Origin: Ornithinibacillus bavariensis
GTDB lineage: Bacteria > Bacillota > Bacilli > Bacillales > Amphibacillaceae
Direction: 5' to 3'
Assembly: GCF_018333235.1 (NCBI RefSeq)
Contig: NZ_BORP01000002.1
Span: 372,001 to 436,000 of the forward strand
Length of the DNA stretch: 64,000 nucleotides
The notes beneath the pieces are model-generated. The model had not been told where the DNA came from, did no database searches, and saw only the letters and a program-made list of their open reading frames with translations. This document shows positions 53,928 to 63,351 of this stretch, piece by piece. A program made the position numbers and the translations under genes. The stretch's first letter is position 1; every line of letters begins with the position of its first letter.

Positions 53928-54992
53928 ATGTCTATCTCGAATAAGCTTAATCTTGCACAACGTGAATTAGGTAGGTCTGTCATTCAAGTGAATCCTCACC
54001 TAGCCGAAGAAGTTAGAGGCAAAAATAGTGAACGCTTGTATTTTGGAATGAAAGATACGATCCAAATACCTGATAAACTGATCCAGGTTTTACGTGCGAA
54101 TCCAAATTATGCTTGGTTAACCATTGATAAGGCAGCAGATAAGGGAAGGGCATTGGATACGGATTTAATCAATCCACTTACATATCGGGTGATGACCGGC
54201 TCATCTAGTGGTGGACCAATAAATATTCTAAAAGGTATAAATGATTTTGCTATTGGAACGGATGGGGGAGGGTCAGTTCTAGCACCAGCGATGAGCTGTC
54301 AATTACCTTCCATTATCGGCGCAGGGACTGGTTTATTTGTAAAAAATAAAAAGGTATCAACAGACAACGTGGAATTCACGGGTAGTGTTGGTGTTATTGC
54401 CAAGAAAATCTCCATTTTGAGGAATGTGATGGAGACTATGCTTGGGACGACGCTTTCCTCGAATAGAGAAAAGGCACGCATCGCTATCCCCAAGAAGGGG
54501 TCCCTTCGTACACCAGATGGTAAAGATATGTTTGACAAAATACAACATTATCTATCAAGTATTGATTGCTCATGGTATGAATTGATCGAAATAAATATGA
54601 ATGGAATCCAAAATCGTCACGTCGGGATAGAACTCATTCAAACTTGTTTCAAAAAGCATGGTATTGATATGATTCTAACCTGTGAAGGCCCGGTTGACGT
54701 ATATGGTTACGGGGAAACAATTCCAATGCATTTTGGTGAAGTTGGAAAGAAAATTACTGACAACCATGGGAAATATCTTATCAGGGCAGCCAATATTGCT
54801 AAGACAACAGCTATTACCGTTCCAACCGAGACGCTTGCCACTGGGATTGTCGTTATTGCAAAAGAGGGTATCAAGCATTGTCAAGTAGCACTTGATTTCG
54901 CAGAGAAGTTAGAGGAGTCTATCAAACTACCAAAGGTATGGAGTAGATATTTTCTTGAAAATGATGAAAAATTTACGAAGTTATCTTTTTAG
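53928..54992 (+). CDS. Amidase-signature-family protein, short form
   Basis: 354 aa. Amidase signature features: candidate catalytic Lys in YFGMKDTIQIP (residues about 38-48), the Ser-cisSer loop TGSSSGGPINI (about 90-100) and the nucleophile region GTDGGGSVLAPA (about 109-120). It is shorter than typical amidases (about 450-500 aa), and the C-terminal part is reduced. The family hydrolyses amides of small molecules. It starts 145 bases after yhfX behind its own promoter and operator and is followed by yhfY, so it is part of this system, although I know of no counterpart in the E. coli yhf operon. ATG 53928 has a weak upstream box (GGAGATGATACGGG region). Confidence 0.8.
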   Translation: MSISNKLNLAQRELGRSVIQVNPHLAEEVRGKNSERLYFGMKDTIQIPDKLIQVLRANPNYAWLTIDKAADKGRALDTDLINPLTYRVMTGSSSGGPINILKGINDFAIGTDGGGSVLAPAMSCQLPSIIGAGTGLFVKNKKVSTDNVEFTGSVGVIAKKISILRNVMETMLGTTLSSNREKARIAIPKKGSLRTPDGKDMFDKIQHYLSSIDCSWYELIEINMNGIQNRHVGIELIQTCFKKHGIDMILTCEGPVDVYGYGETIPMHFGEVGKKITDNHGKYLIRAANIAKTTAITVPTETLATGIVVIAKEGIKHCQVALDFAEKLEESIKLPKVWSRYFLENDEKFTKLSF

Positions 54993-55051
54993 TGAAATAT
55001 AGTAAAGCGTATTCATGAGAAAACAAAGTATTTTATAGGGGGAATATACAG

Positions 55052-55417
55052 GTGAACTTAGAAGAGTATAATCAGCGTTTACAATTACTACTTGAGGAAA
55101 ACATCATTACAAATGAGGCTCATACTGTCGCGGAGAAGGTCTTTAAGAATTTTATAGCTGTGGTAGGAAAAGAGGAAGTAGATCACGCTGAGATGCTTTT
55201 TACCCACTTACCAATGGCCCTTACTCGTATTCAAAATGGAGAAGAAGTTGAGAAGCCGTCAGCATTAATCATGAAGGAGATTGAAGAATCAAGTCATATT
55301 TCCTGTGTTAAAGAACAAGTAGCTTTTATTGAATCCTTATGGAATAAACCACTACCACAAGGTGAAAAAGAGTACTTATATATGCATTATGTAACCGTTT
55401 TAAATGCAAATTGTTAA
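55052..55417 (+). CDS. yhfY: YhfY-like stand-alone PRD-domain protein
   Basis: 121 aa. A single PTS-regulation (PRD) domain as found in BglG/LicT antiterminators, without an RNA-binding or DNA-binding part. A conserved His (HLPMALTRIQNGEE, about residue 50) is the likely phosphorylation site, and a C-terminal EKEYLYMHYVTVLNAN segment contains the second PRD His. It starts with GTG 55052 after AGGGGGAA. Matches E. coli YhfY. It may sense PTS phosphorylation state and modulate another protein of the operon. Confidence 0.82.
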   Translation: MNLEEYNQRLQLLLEENIITNEAHTVAEKVFKNFIAVVGKEEVDHAEMLFTHLPMALTRIQNGEEVEKPSALIMKEIEESSHISCVKEQVAFIESLWNKPLPQGEKEYLYMHYVTVLNANC

Positions 55418-55437
55418 AAATAGAAGGAGGAAATACG

Positions 55438-55797
55438 ATGAAGATTGTAATTGGTGGACAGGTAGAGAAAAAGGAAATTGAGCGATTGATTAAGGAGTTT
55501 GATCCTTCAATCGAGACAGCTGTAAAGTCTGATTTAGAAGCGGCAATGGCAATGAAAACTGGTCAAGCGGATTATTATTTAGGTGCTTGCCATACTGGTG
55601 GTGGAGGTGCGCTTGCAATGGCACTTGCGATGCTAGGTAGAGGCCAATGTGAAACTGTATCAATGCCAGGGAGAAAGCCGAATGAAGAGAATGTTGTGGA
55701 GGCAGTGAAGGCTGGGAAAAAAGCTTTTGGTTTTACTGGTGATCATGTTGAAGCAGCAGTTCCAATGATTTTAAATGCAATTAAAAACAATTCATAG
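55438..55797 (+). CDS. yhfU: YhfU-like DUF2620 protein
   Basis: 119 aa. Glycine-rich middle part (LGACHTGGGGALAMALAMLG, residues about 47-66) and GDHVEAAVPMILNAI near the end are the DUF2620/YhfU pattern. It resembles a small soluble subunit that would pair with the membrane protein encoded 18 bases downstream, much like a IIB-IIC pair, but no phospho-cysteine role is shown. ATG 55438 is chosen for AGGAGG 7 bases upstream; the frame would otherwise begin inside yhfY. Confidence 0.85.
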   Translation: MKIVIGGQVEKKEIERLIKEFDPSIETAVKSDLEAAMAMKTGQADYYLGACHTGGGGALAMALAMLGRGQCETVSMPGRKPNEENVVEAVKAGKKAFGFTGDHVEAAVPMILNAIKNNS

Positions 55798-55815
55798 GTA
55801 AGGGAGGAATAGGTA

Positions 55816-57105
55816 ATGGAAACATTATTTGTTGTACTAATTGGCGCAGTAGCAGCTGTTTTAGCAAATAGAAATATTGCTGTATTTAATGATGGCTTGC
55901 GGCCAGTCGTTTCAGAGCATATTGAAGGTAGTTTGAAACGTAGAGAACTAGCTTTAACAGCATTTGCCATGAGTTTTGGCCTTGTAATCGGCTTCGGTAT
56001 TCCATTCACATTATCAGCAAGTATCATTCTCATTCATAGTATTTTACTAGGTACTGATATTATTGGTCTACTTGTACCGAAAAATAAATGGGGTACACCA
56101 GTAGCTGCTGTTGTGGGTGGTGTTTATGGTTGGGGACTAATCGCTGGTCTAGAAGGATTTGTGAAATTATTTGATTATTTACCAGTTAATTTCTTAGAAC
56201 CACTTGGTGAGGTTGGAACCCCAGTTGTTGTAACTTTTATGGCATTCCCTGCATTAGCAGTTGCATTGCAATTTAGTATTAAAAAAGGTATTTTAACATT
56301 TGTTGTAGCTGCAATTGTTAGACAGCTTGCTGTATGGGTAAATACCGAGGGCTTCCTTAAAATAGGAGAAAATACCGTTTCTTTAAACCAAGAAGGAATG
56401 GCTCTAATCGTTGGTATGATTTTCTTATTCGCGTATGCAATGAAAGAAAAACCAGAAGGTGCTTCTATCGACTTAGCTTCTTTATTCAGTGAAAAGGTAA
56501 GTCGAATTAAGAAAAATGTTGTGTTCTTTATGGTTATTGGTGGATTAATTGCTGGTGCTACTAATCTACTATTAATGGCTGGTGATCCGATTTCACTAAA
56601 TCTACTTGCTGAAGGCAAGCAGACAGATGCAGGTATTGCTGCAGCAGCAAGAGCTATCGGCTTCATTCCATTAGTAGCGAGTACTGCAATTGCAACAGGT
56701 GTTTATAGTCCTGTTGGGTTCACACTAATTTTTGTTGTAGGATTATTTGTCCCAAATGTTTGGTTTGCCGTAATTATTGGTGCATTAGTTATTTTCTTAG
56801 AAGTAATGCTATTAAACTATATTGCTAGATTCCTGGATAAGTATCCAGGCGTTCGTAACTCTGGTGAGAATATTCGTAGTGCAATGACTAAGCTACTAGA
56901 AGTTGCCTTATTAATTGGTGGTGCAAATGCAGCAAATACAATTGCACCTGGTTTCGGATTCTTCTTCATCGCAGGTTTCTACCTACTAAATGAAATCGCA
57001 GGACGTCCAATTGTTCGTATGGCAGTCGGCCCTGTCGGAGCAATCGCTGTAGGAATCATAGCCAATATTCTTGTATTATTAGGAATTATGGATATCCCTC
57101 AGTAA
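55816..57105 (+). CDS. yhfT: YhfT-like integral membrane protein, putative transporter
   Basis: 429 aa with about 10-12 membrane segments. The N-terminus has FNDGLRPVVSEHIEGSLKRR (residues about 26-45), then alternating glycine-rich hydrophobic helices (VVGGVYGWGLIAGLEGF, IAAAARAIGFIPLVASTAIATG). It matches E. coli YhfT, the only membrane protein of that operon and hence its probable substrate importer. RBS AGGGAGG 8 bases before ATG. Ends at a strong terminator. Confidence 0.87.
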   Translation: METLFVVLIGAVAAVLANRNIAVFNDGLRPVVSEHIEGSLKRRELALTAFAMSFGLVIGFGIPFTLSASIILIHSILLGTDIIGLLVPKNKWGTPVAAVVGGVYGWGLIAGLEGFVKLFDYLPVNFLEPLGEVGTPVVVTFMAFPALAVALQFSIKKGILTFVVAAIVRQLAVWVNTEGFLKIGENTVSLNQEGMALIVGMIFLFAYAMKEKPEGASIDLASLFSEKVSRIKKNVVFFMVIGGLIAGATNLLLMAGDPISLNLLAEGKQTDAGIAAAARAIGFIPLVASTAIATGVYSPVGFTLIFVVGLFVPNVWFAVIIGALVIFLEVMLLNYIARFLDKYPGVRNSGENIRSAMTKLLEVALLIGGANAANTIAPGFGFFFIAGFYLLNEIAGRPIVRMAVGPVGAIAVGIIANILVLLGIMDIPQ

Positions 57106-57116
57106 GGGTAAAACAG

Positions 57117-57176
57117 GAACAGGTCCCTTTTCCACCTGCAGACAATGCAGTGAAGGAAGGGACCTGTTCTTATTTT
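57117..57176. terminator. Terminator of the yhf-type operon
   Basis: GAACAGGTCCCTT (57117-57129) pairs with AAGGGACCTGTTC (57157-57169), followed by TTATTTT. The inner CTGCA..TGCAG extends the structure. It may also stop the convergent chemoreceptor gene. Confidence 0.9.
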
Positions 57177-57177
57177 G

Positions 57178-59283
57178 CTAGTATTTAAATTTCTGTATGC
57201 TGTTTTCCATTTCTTTGGATAGTGTTGCTAGGTGTTCACTTGCTCTTGATATTTCTTCCATGGAAGCGGATTGCTGTTCCATGGAAGCGGAGGCTTCCTC
57301 TGTTGCAGCAGCGTTTTCCTCAGAGCTAGCTGAGAGATTCTCGATAACCCCGATAATTTCGGTTTTCTTTTCTCCCATTTCTTCACCAAGCTTCGTAATA
57401 TTTTGAATAACGGCTTTCATGCTATCTAGTGAAGTCGATATTTCCTCAAACTTATCATTTGTAGTCTTAACACTATTAGCCTGTGATTGAACGATATCTC
57501 CAACCTGTTCAATCGTATCAACAGCAAGCTCTGTTTCTTGTGTTAATCTCTGAATAATGGTTTCAATCTCTTGGGTAAATTTGTTTGATTCCTCGGCTAG
57601 TTTTCTAATTTCATCGGCAACAACAGCAAAGCCTTTACCAGCTTCTCCTGCACGCGCTGCCTCAATACTAGCATTTAGTGCAAGTAAATTTGTCTGCTCT
57701 GCAATACTCTTAATCATTTGGCTTGCTGTGGCAATTTTTTCAGCACTTTGGTTCGTATTATCAATAACATCTTTAATTTCTCCAGTAGATTGATAAGCCG
57801 AATTTGTCTTTTCATTCAGGTCTTGTAATATGTCTAGTGCGTCATTCTTAATTCTATCTACATCCCCTGCAGATACATTCAATTCCTGGATGTATTCAAG
57901 ATCTTTCGTTATCAAATCACCGAGCTCATTAATATTAATCGCACCTTGCTCTGTGTCACGTGCCTGTACACCTGTACTATTGGAGATTTCTTCAATTGTA
58001 TGACTTACTTCCTGTGCAGCTGCAACTGATTGCTCACTCGTCTCCATTAATTCATGTGAGAAGGCTGCAACTTCTTTAGAAGAATTCGATACATTTTTAA
58101 TAAGATGTACTAAATTCGTTTGCATATTATTCATATCTTTAATAATATCGCCTATCTCATCACCTAAACGTAGGTAACGCTCAGGGATTTCCTTTGTAAA
58201 GTCACCTTGTCCCAATAATTGGATATGTTCCGAAGCAAATTTAATAGGCTTCGAAATTTTGTTGGAGACAACATACGACACAAGGAAAGAAATTATTGTA
58301 ATGATGATAATGGAGACAATAACCATAGCAAGAATTTCATTTGAACTTTTTGCCAGTTCATTTTTATCGACTAAAACGATATAACGTAATCCAACCTGTG
58401 AATTAGAAGAGTCCACTATCTTTATATTGTAAGCCTTTCCATTTAATTTGGCGTCAAATGGCTTATCTGGTAATTTAGTGGGGTCTTCTAATTGTTTAAT
58501 CCCTAATTCAGATATACTAGCGGATTTTTCCAGGTTTTCATCTTTAGGATTAGCAATAATATTACCGTTTTTATCAGCTAAAATAATATAGCCTGAGTCA
58601 CCAATTTTTAGCTTTTTAATCATTTCTGTTAAGTTGGTTAAATCCACGTCCACACTTAGTACGCCACGAACGTTATTACTTGTATCTTTTACTGCTTTAG
58701 CGGCAAAGATGACAAGGTCACCACTAGATGTTGTATATGCATCGGAAAAATTAACTTTGTCCTGATTTTCTAGTGCTAGCGTATACCAGGAGCGTTCTCT
58801 TGAATCGTACCCTTCATCCCGGTCACTGCCTGGATATTGAGTGAAACCACCATTGGCTTCAACACCAAGGCTTGCAGCAATAACTGATTCATGACTAGTT
58901 ACAAATGACTCGAAGGTTCGAAAAATATCTGCCTCATACGGATCTCCTTCAAGCGGCTTCATAGGAATTTTTCCATTGACACCGGTTTTATCTATAAAAG
59001 TTGTAATACGCTCATCTGCTTCACGCAAATTCGAGAACGTACTCAACATATTTACATTCGATTCAATATCTGAAAAGAAGTTGGACAGACTCAAATCAAC
59101 CTGATTTATTTGTTGTTCCATGGAACGGTTGAAGTCGAGTTTTGTTTGTGAGTTTACTTTAAATGCTACAATAACTCCACTTATCAACAATGAGATGATA
59201 GTAATAGATAATATTGCGACCTTTAATTTTGTATTAATTGTATTTAATCTAAATTTCCTTTTTTGATTTTTCTTTGTTGCCAA
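57178..59283 (-). CDS. Methyl-accepting chemotaxis protein with double Cache sensor domain
   Basis: 701 aa. TM1 (about residues 20-40), long extracellular dCache_1-type domain (about 45-325; [45 protein letters not shown]), TM2 (about 328-350), HAMP (about 352-405) and signalling domain with [22 protein letters not shown]. dCache domains bind amino acids, organic acids and similar small ligands. The start is TTG at 59283, preceded by AAGGAGA 6 bases upstream on the minus strand. Convergent with yhfT. Confidence 0.94.
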   Translation of the reverse strand: MATKKNQKRKFRLNTINTKLKVAILSITIISLLISGVIVAFKVNSQTKLDFNRSMEQQINQVDLSLSNFFSDIESNVNMLSTFSNLREADERITTFIDKTGVNGKIPMKPLEGDPYEADIFRTFESFVTSHESVIAASLGVEANGGFTQYPGSDRDEGYDSRERSWYTLALENQDKVNFSDAYTTSSGDLVIFAAKAVKDTSNNVRGVLSVDVDLTNLTEMIKKLKIGDSGYIILADKNGNIIANPKDENLEKSASISELGIKQLEDPTKLPDKPFDAKLNGKAYNIKIVDSSNSQVGLRYIVLVDKNELAKSSNEILAMVIVSIIIITIISFLVSYVVSNKISKPIKFASEHIQLLGQGDFTKEIPERYLRLGDEIGDIIKDMNNMQTNLVHLIKNVSNSSKEVAAFSHELMETSEQSVAAAQEVSHTIEEISNSTGVQARDTEQGAININELGDLITKDLEYIQELNVSAGDVDRIKNDALDILQDLNEKTNSAYQSTGEIKDVIDNTNQSAEKIATASQMIKSIAEQTNLLALNASIEAARAGEAGKGFAVVADEIRKLAEESNKFTQEIETIIQRLTQETELAVDTIEQVGDIVQSQANSVKTTNDKFEEISTSLDSMKAVIQNITKLGEEMGEKKTEIIGVIENLSASSEENAAATEEASASMEQQSASMEEISRASEHLATLSKEMENSIQKFKY

Positions 59284-59531
59284 ATCTATTCTCCTTTTAA
59301 TCCAAATTAGTAATTTAGTAGAAAAGCAACCTATAAAAAATCAACTATCCCCCCTTGATCTAGACTCCTATGTATAACCAGTGCTGTATCCACTCATTTT
59401 CAATAGGGCTTTAGTACTATAGGAACATTATACTGAAATTTTTGAGATTTGGGTAGGGGGCTTGTAGCTTCTGAAGATCTCGATTAAGCCGAGACTTTCT
59501 AGAAGTTGGTAAACCCTCCAAAAACCAGTAT

Positions 59532-59900
59532 TTACATTTTCTCTATAACACCCATGCTTTCTAATAGAATCTTTGCATCGCTATTTAAATAATCTAATAC
59601 ATCGTGACGTAAAAGTAACTTCGGGTTATTTTTAATTGCCAATTTGACACCACTAAGATTAAACTTTTTTGCTGATATATTAATGGCATTAATTGCTGCC
59701 ATCTCTATTCTAGATAAAGGCTGAAGTCCCGATTCAAACCGTTCCGAAACAAAAGACAGTATTTCTCTAGCATTTGTGTTGAGTCGGTGTTTTTGATTCT
59801 TTAATAACTCGTAATTGTTCTCTACATAACGCCTAGCAGTTCCGAAGTCAAGTTCCTCTGTTGATTGGTTAATTTTATTGATGATTTCTTCTAGTTGCAT
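59532..59900 (-). CDS. Small protein of unknown function
   Basis: 122 aa, soluble, mostly helical, no signal peptide (MQLEEIINKINQSTEELDFG at the start; ISAKKFNLSGVKLAIKNNPKLL in the middle). RBS AAGGAA upstream. The family is not recognised. A partial hairpin (59471-59506) follows the gene, without a clear T run. Stand-alone gene. Confidence 0.75.
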   Translation of the reverse strand: MQLEEIINKINQSTEELDFGTARRYVENNYELLKNQKHRLNTNAREILSFVSERFESGLQPLSRIEMAAINAINISAKKFNLSGVKLAIKNNPKLLLRHDVLDYLNSDAKILLESMGVIEKM

Positions 59901-60105
59901 ACGAATACATTCCTTTTTCGAGATAATTTTTGCTTATGGAGTATTTTATTATAAATATAGATGTTTTTCGAGTTATTAACTTAGAGAAGGATTGCTGAGA
60001 TTTAATTTACTCGAAATAATGAATTTAAGTAAACGAGACAGAATAAGATACCGATAATAATAGAGATGTTAAAAAGGTTGAGAGAATACAAATGGAGGAA
60101 ACTAA

Positions 60106-61047
60106 ATGAAAATTAAATTACCTATTATTCTAGTAGGCATTGTTCTTTTACTTACTGCTTGTTCAAGTGATGATAGTGAGAAAAAAGCAGACATAGAAAA
60201 GGAAGAGAAAACTATTTCTAAGACCGTTAATAAAGAAGAGGAAAGTACGAAGGAACAAGAACCTACTCTTGATGAATCATGGTTTGGTGATTGGGTATTT
60301 TTAAGTGATGATATAAATGGTAGTATTCAAATTCAAAAAGAAACAGATAACCAGGTCTCTGTATATATAGAAGGATCAAGTATAAGTACTGTTAATAATA
60401 GCTCTTATGGTAATGCTATAGAGGGAAGTGGAACGATTGAAGATAATAAAATTGCTTTTAAAAGGAATATAGATGGTACATGTACAGGAACCTTGGAAAA
60501 AAATGATAATATGATCACACTAACAACAGACAGTGAAGCCTGTAATACTCCCCAGATCTATTTGGATGGGGAATATATAAAGGCAGATTCCATTGAACAA
60601 GAACCATTAATTACCGAGGAAAATGGTGAGTTTTTCGTTTACGGAGTAACACTAGGTGATTCGCCGTCTTTTGTGAAGCATATGCTTGGTAATCCAACAT
60701 TTGAAGGACCAAGTGAAGATGGATTTTACCCATGGGTGCTAGAGTATGATAAACCAACTGCAACCATCTCAATATTTGAGGGTCTAATGAATAGTATTAT
60801 AGTCGGAAATATTAGTCTTGATGAATTCACTAATGGCATACCTGGTGAATTTACTGGAAAGTTTTACAAGACTGAAGATGATACTACTTTATATTTATAC
60901 AATCCAGAAAATGAACATTTATTAATCTATCGTGCTGAATCAGAAGATTTGTCAACAGGAAGCATCTTATTCCAGCACGCGGACGGCAACTTCCATGTAG
61001 GGGTTGAAAATGGATGGATAATAGAAACGGACAGTAGTTGGGAATAA
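60106..61047 (+). CDS. Secreted lipoprotein of unknown function
   Basis: 313 aa. Signal peptide with lipobox LTAC (Cys19), then a charged Lys/Glu-rich spacer (about residues 23-55). Two parts follow: a beta-rich module (DWVFLSDDINGSIQIQKETD, about 65-165) and a C-terminal half with LGNPTFEGPSEDGFYPWVLEY. Nothing in it indicates catalysis. AATGGAGG precedes the ATG. Not assigned to a family. Confidence 0.85.
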   Translation: MKIKLPIILVGIVLLLTACSSDDSEKKADIEKEEKTISKTVNKEEESTKEQEPTLDESWFGDWVFLSDDINGSIQIQKETDNQVSVYIEGSSISTVNNSSYGNAIEGSGTIEDNKIAFKRNIDGTCTGTLEKNDNMITLTTDSEACNTPQIYLDGEYIKADSIEQEPLITEENGEFFVYGVTLGDSPSFVKHMLGNPTFEGPSEDGFYPWVLEYDKPTATISIFEGLMNSIIVGNISLDEFTNGIPGEFTGKFYKTEDDTTLYLYNPENEHLLIYRAESEDLSTGSILFQHADGNFHVGVENGWIIETDSSWE

Positions 61048-61079
61048 TAGGTCTGAATCAGAAGAAATTATAGGAGGCG

Positions 61080-61113
61080 TTGTGAAGTGGTACCACTTCA
61101 CAATGTCTTTTTT
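61080..61113 (+). terminator. Terminator of the lipoprotein gene
   Basis: TTGTGAAGTGG and CCACTTCACAA form a perfect hairpin (61080-61103), followed by TGTCTTTTTT. Confidence 0.9.
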
Positions 61114-61207
61114 GATGCTAACTGCTCAAGCTAACTTAATTGGTATAGGAGGGTAATTCGTATAAGGAAAAATCAATTTTTCGTTTTTCGTGATTGGCTA
61201 ATCCTCT

Positions 61208-61286
61208 GTGGAAGAAATAGCAAAATTGGCATTAACACTGCCGTCATCGCAGAAGAACTACAGAAACTGGTAAATGGGTTTCAGCT
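61208..61286 (+). pseudogene. Remnant of the 3' end of a chemoreceptor gene
   Basis: Two frames read like the C-terminus of an MCP: VEEIAK (from 61208) and, after a frame change, AEELQKLVNGFQL (from 61249). Compare [14 protein letters not shown] at the end of the receptor at 46112. No intact frame. A hairpin AGACCTTG/CAAGGTCT (61348-61374) follows. The rest of 61114-61475 shows no gene. Confidence 0.4.
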
Positions 61287-61475
61287 TAGCAAGGGCGGCG
61301 AGGTACTCCTCGAAATAACTTGATTTCGGTTGAAAAAATAATAATTAAGACCTTGCTACATGTGGTCAAGGTCTATTTATTACCAAATGGACGGAAGTAC
61401 TCAGTCCCGACATCCCACAAGAACTTATACCTAGATTCTTGCATATAGTACTTCAAAGACTTCTTGAGGATGAAT

Positions 61476-61739
61476 ATGATGCATATTACAATCAACTTAT
61501 ACAATTTCAAGGTTAATAATATTTCTGGTAATGGCTCTATCACTATTGGTGAAGCAATTCATAATAGTCATACGTCCAAAATTAAATCCCAGGGGGCAAA
61601 CTCATCCTATGGAGATGCATCCAACAATGAAGCAATGATGGAAAATATTTATATTGATCCAGATGTAAATGATATGACAGATATCGGAAATGCCGATTCA
61701 GCAAATATAGGGTTACCAACACTGGAATTAGGTCAATAG
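61476..61739 (+). CDS. GerPA/GerPF-like spore protein (copy 1)
   Basis: 87 aa. Pattern of the spore germination GerPA/GerPF family: a short beta-strand start (ITINLYNFKVNNISGNGSI), then HNSHTSKIKSQGANSSYGD, which corresponds to the SPKSTSKTYAGSGSFNTGD-type block of GerPF. GerP proteins sit in the inner spore coat and affect access of germinants. ATG 61476 lies 6 bases after GAGG. A related gene follows at 61912; the shared HNSHTS block shows duplication. Confidence 0.75.
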   Translation: MMHITINLYNFKVNNISGNGSITIGEAIHNSHTSKIKSQGANSSYGDASNNEAMMENIYIDPDVNDMTDIGNADSANIGLPTLELGQ

Positions 61740-61911
61740 AAAGGAATAGAGTTGTTTGGTCGTTCCTGTAAATATGCGGATAGGATGTAATCTCGCAAAG
61801 TTATAAGAAGTAATTTCAGTCATTATCTCATGATCCAGAAGCATGTAGTAGCTCCAAAAGACATAATGAATGCGAGATTCATTAAAGAATTAAGATAAAA
61901 GGAGAATTCGA

Positions 61912-62154
61912 ATGCCATATCAGATAAACATTATAGGTATTAAGGTTAACGGGATGACACAAAATGGAAATCTTGATATTGGTCCAACTGTTCATAATAG
62001 TCATACCTCAAATACGAAAATGTTTGGGGCTAATTTTTCTTTGGGAGATTTGTCTGCAAATGGCTCACAGCTAAATACATTTATTATTGATCCTGATGTT
62101 AGTGATCAAGATCAAATTGCAAACCCTTCTCTACCAATGGTTGGGCAGGTTTAG
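61912..62154 (+). CDS. GerPA/GerPF-like spore protein (copy 2)
   Basis: 80 aa. INIIGIKVNGMTQNGNLDIG followed by HNSHTSNTKMFGANFSLGD and a C-terminal IDPDVSDQDQIANPS parallel to IDPDVNDMTDIGNADS of copy 1. Same family as the neighbour. AAGGAGAA 7 bases before the ATG. Only 23 bases before the Hsp20 gene, so the two are likely co-transcribed in the sporulating mother cell. No clear sigma-K or sigma-G promoter was found in the 172-base gap. Confidence 0.78.
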   Translation: MPYQINIIGIKVNGMTQNGNLDIGPTVHNSHTSNTKMFGANFSLGDLSANGSQLNTFIIDPDVSDQDQIANPSLPMVGQV

Positions 62155-62177
62155 TCCAGTTTTAATGGGGTGATGTC

Positions 62178-62648
62178 ATGGATATTGAGAAAGTTAAAAA
62201 GTGGGTAGACTTTACTCAAGATTTTCAAAAAAGCAGCTTATGGCCTAATAAGAATGAGAACTATTCACCCGAAAAGTTTTTCAAAGGAAATGAAAAAAAG
62301 GACCGTCCTGTAGTTTTACAGAAAGAAAAAGACTTCCCTAAAGTCGATGTATATCGAGACGACACTTATGTTTACATGCTGATTGAAGTTCCTGGAATCG
62401 ACCCAAAGGCATTGCAAATTTCCCTACAATCCAAGCATCAATTAATTATAAAAGGAAATGTTCAGCAGCCATTCATTTCACCAGAAACTGCTGTTAGAAA
62501 AGAACGGTTTTATGGTAGCTTTGAACGGATAATCCAACTCCCCGAACCAACCGAACCGCAGCTAATCCAACTAAGCTCATACCAAGGTGTAATACAAGTT
62601 ATATATCCCCGCTCGAACGAGATAACTCCACTACATTTTAGTTGGTGA
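62178..62648 (+). CDS. Hsp20/alpha-crystallin-like protein
   Basis: 156 aa. The N-terminal region (1-48) is polar, then the alpha-crystallin domain: DFPKVDVYRDDTYVYMLIEVPGI (about residues 50-72, quoted by its ends), ISLQSKHQLIIKG, and RKERFYGSFERIIQLPEP (about 107-124). The last strand is diverged. Small heat-shock proteins of this kind also occur in spore coats (CotM, CotP), and the neighbouring GerP-like genes favour a spore role over a general chaperone. Confidence 0.85.
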   Translation: MDIEKVKKWVDFTQDFQKSSLWPNKNENYSPEKFFKGNEKKDRPVVLQKEKDFPKVDVYRDDTYVYMLIEVPGIDPKALQISLQSKHQLIIKGNVQQPFISPETAVRKERFYGSFERIIQLPEPTEPQLIQLSSYQGVIQVIYPRSNEITPLHFSW

Positions 62649-62713
62649 ATAAGGTGCTACTTCGATAGGGAGATTTACCTTTCAATAGATTTAGATAAAG
62701 AACTGATGTAAGC

Positions 62714-62755
62714 ATAGTAGGTAAAATTATTGGGATAACTTTACCTACTATTTTT
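62714..62755 (+). terminator. Terminator of the Hsp20 gene
   Basis: ATAGTAGGTAAA (62714-62725) pairs with TTTACCTACTAT (62740-62751), followed by TTTT. Confidence 0.88.
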
Positions 62756-62931
62756 CTGTTGTATCGTTAAAAAATTCGACGATCTCTGTTAGCAAGGAGT
62801 GCATGAAAACAAAAGCTAACAAAGAATTTTTTAGTGTTTAAATTGAATAGGCGTAGTCAAATCTAGTGAAAACCTTTTACAAAACCAATGACCTATTGCT
62901 TACTAATTCCTTAAATTATAGACTTTTATCA

Positions 62932-63351
62932 TTAATTATTTATTTCTTTGTAAACAATTACTTTTAAAGCTGTTATTTCTTCTTCAGTAAAATTGTTTTC
63001 GATTTTTTGTAAGAGTTCTTCTTTGTTAATTTGCCCTTCCTGAACTTGTGATTGAATATCCTGTAGCTCTTTTATACCTAGTTTTTTAACCATTAATCTA
63101 GTAGCTTCTTCTTTAGTAGTAAAAGGCAAGTCAGCTTCATCTACTGATTTGGCATCATTTAAAAAAGCTTTTAATTCAGGATTACTTTCAATGGTTTGTT
63201 TTATTTTTTCCATTTCTCCACTATTTAGAAATTCGGTAGATAATATTTCCACGAGTTTTTCCGATGCTATCTTCGTTCCAAAGAAGTAAATCCCATATCC
63301 AAGACCGACTAAAGCTATAATTACAATTAATAAATATTTAAGTAACCTCAT
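62932..63351 (-). CDS. Small membrane-anchored protein of unknown function
   Basis: 139 aa. One N-terminal hydrophobic segment (YLLIVIIALVGLGYGIYFFG, residues about 6-25) without a clear cleavage site, then a helical acidic domain outside the membrane (STEFLNSGEMEKIKQTIESNP, quoted by its first residues; FTEEEITALKVIVYKEINN at the end). The upstream purine-rich GGGGTGGAGATATA is the RBS. I do not recognise the family. Monocistronic. Confidence 0.75.
   Translation of the reverse strand: MRLLKYLLIVIIALVGLGYGIYFFGTKIASEKLVEILSTEFLNSGEMEKIKQTIESNPELKAFLNDAKSVDEADLPFTTKEEATRLMVKKLGIKELQDIQSQVQEGQINKEELLQKIENNFTEEEITALKVIVYKEINN

Noticed and set aside
56175-56666. 163-aa minus-strand ORF opposite yhfT
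   Set aside because: Antisense shadow of a membrane protein gene without a start signal.
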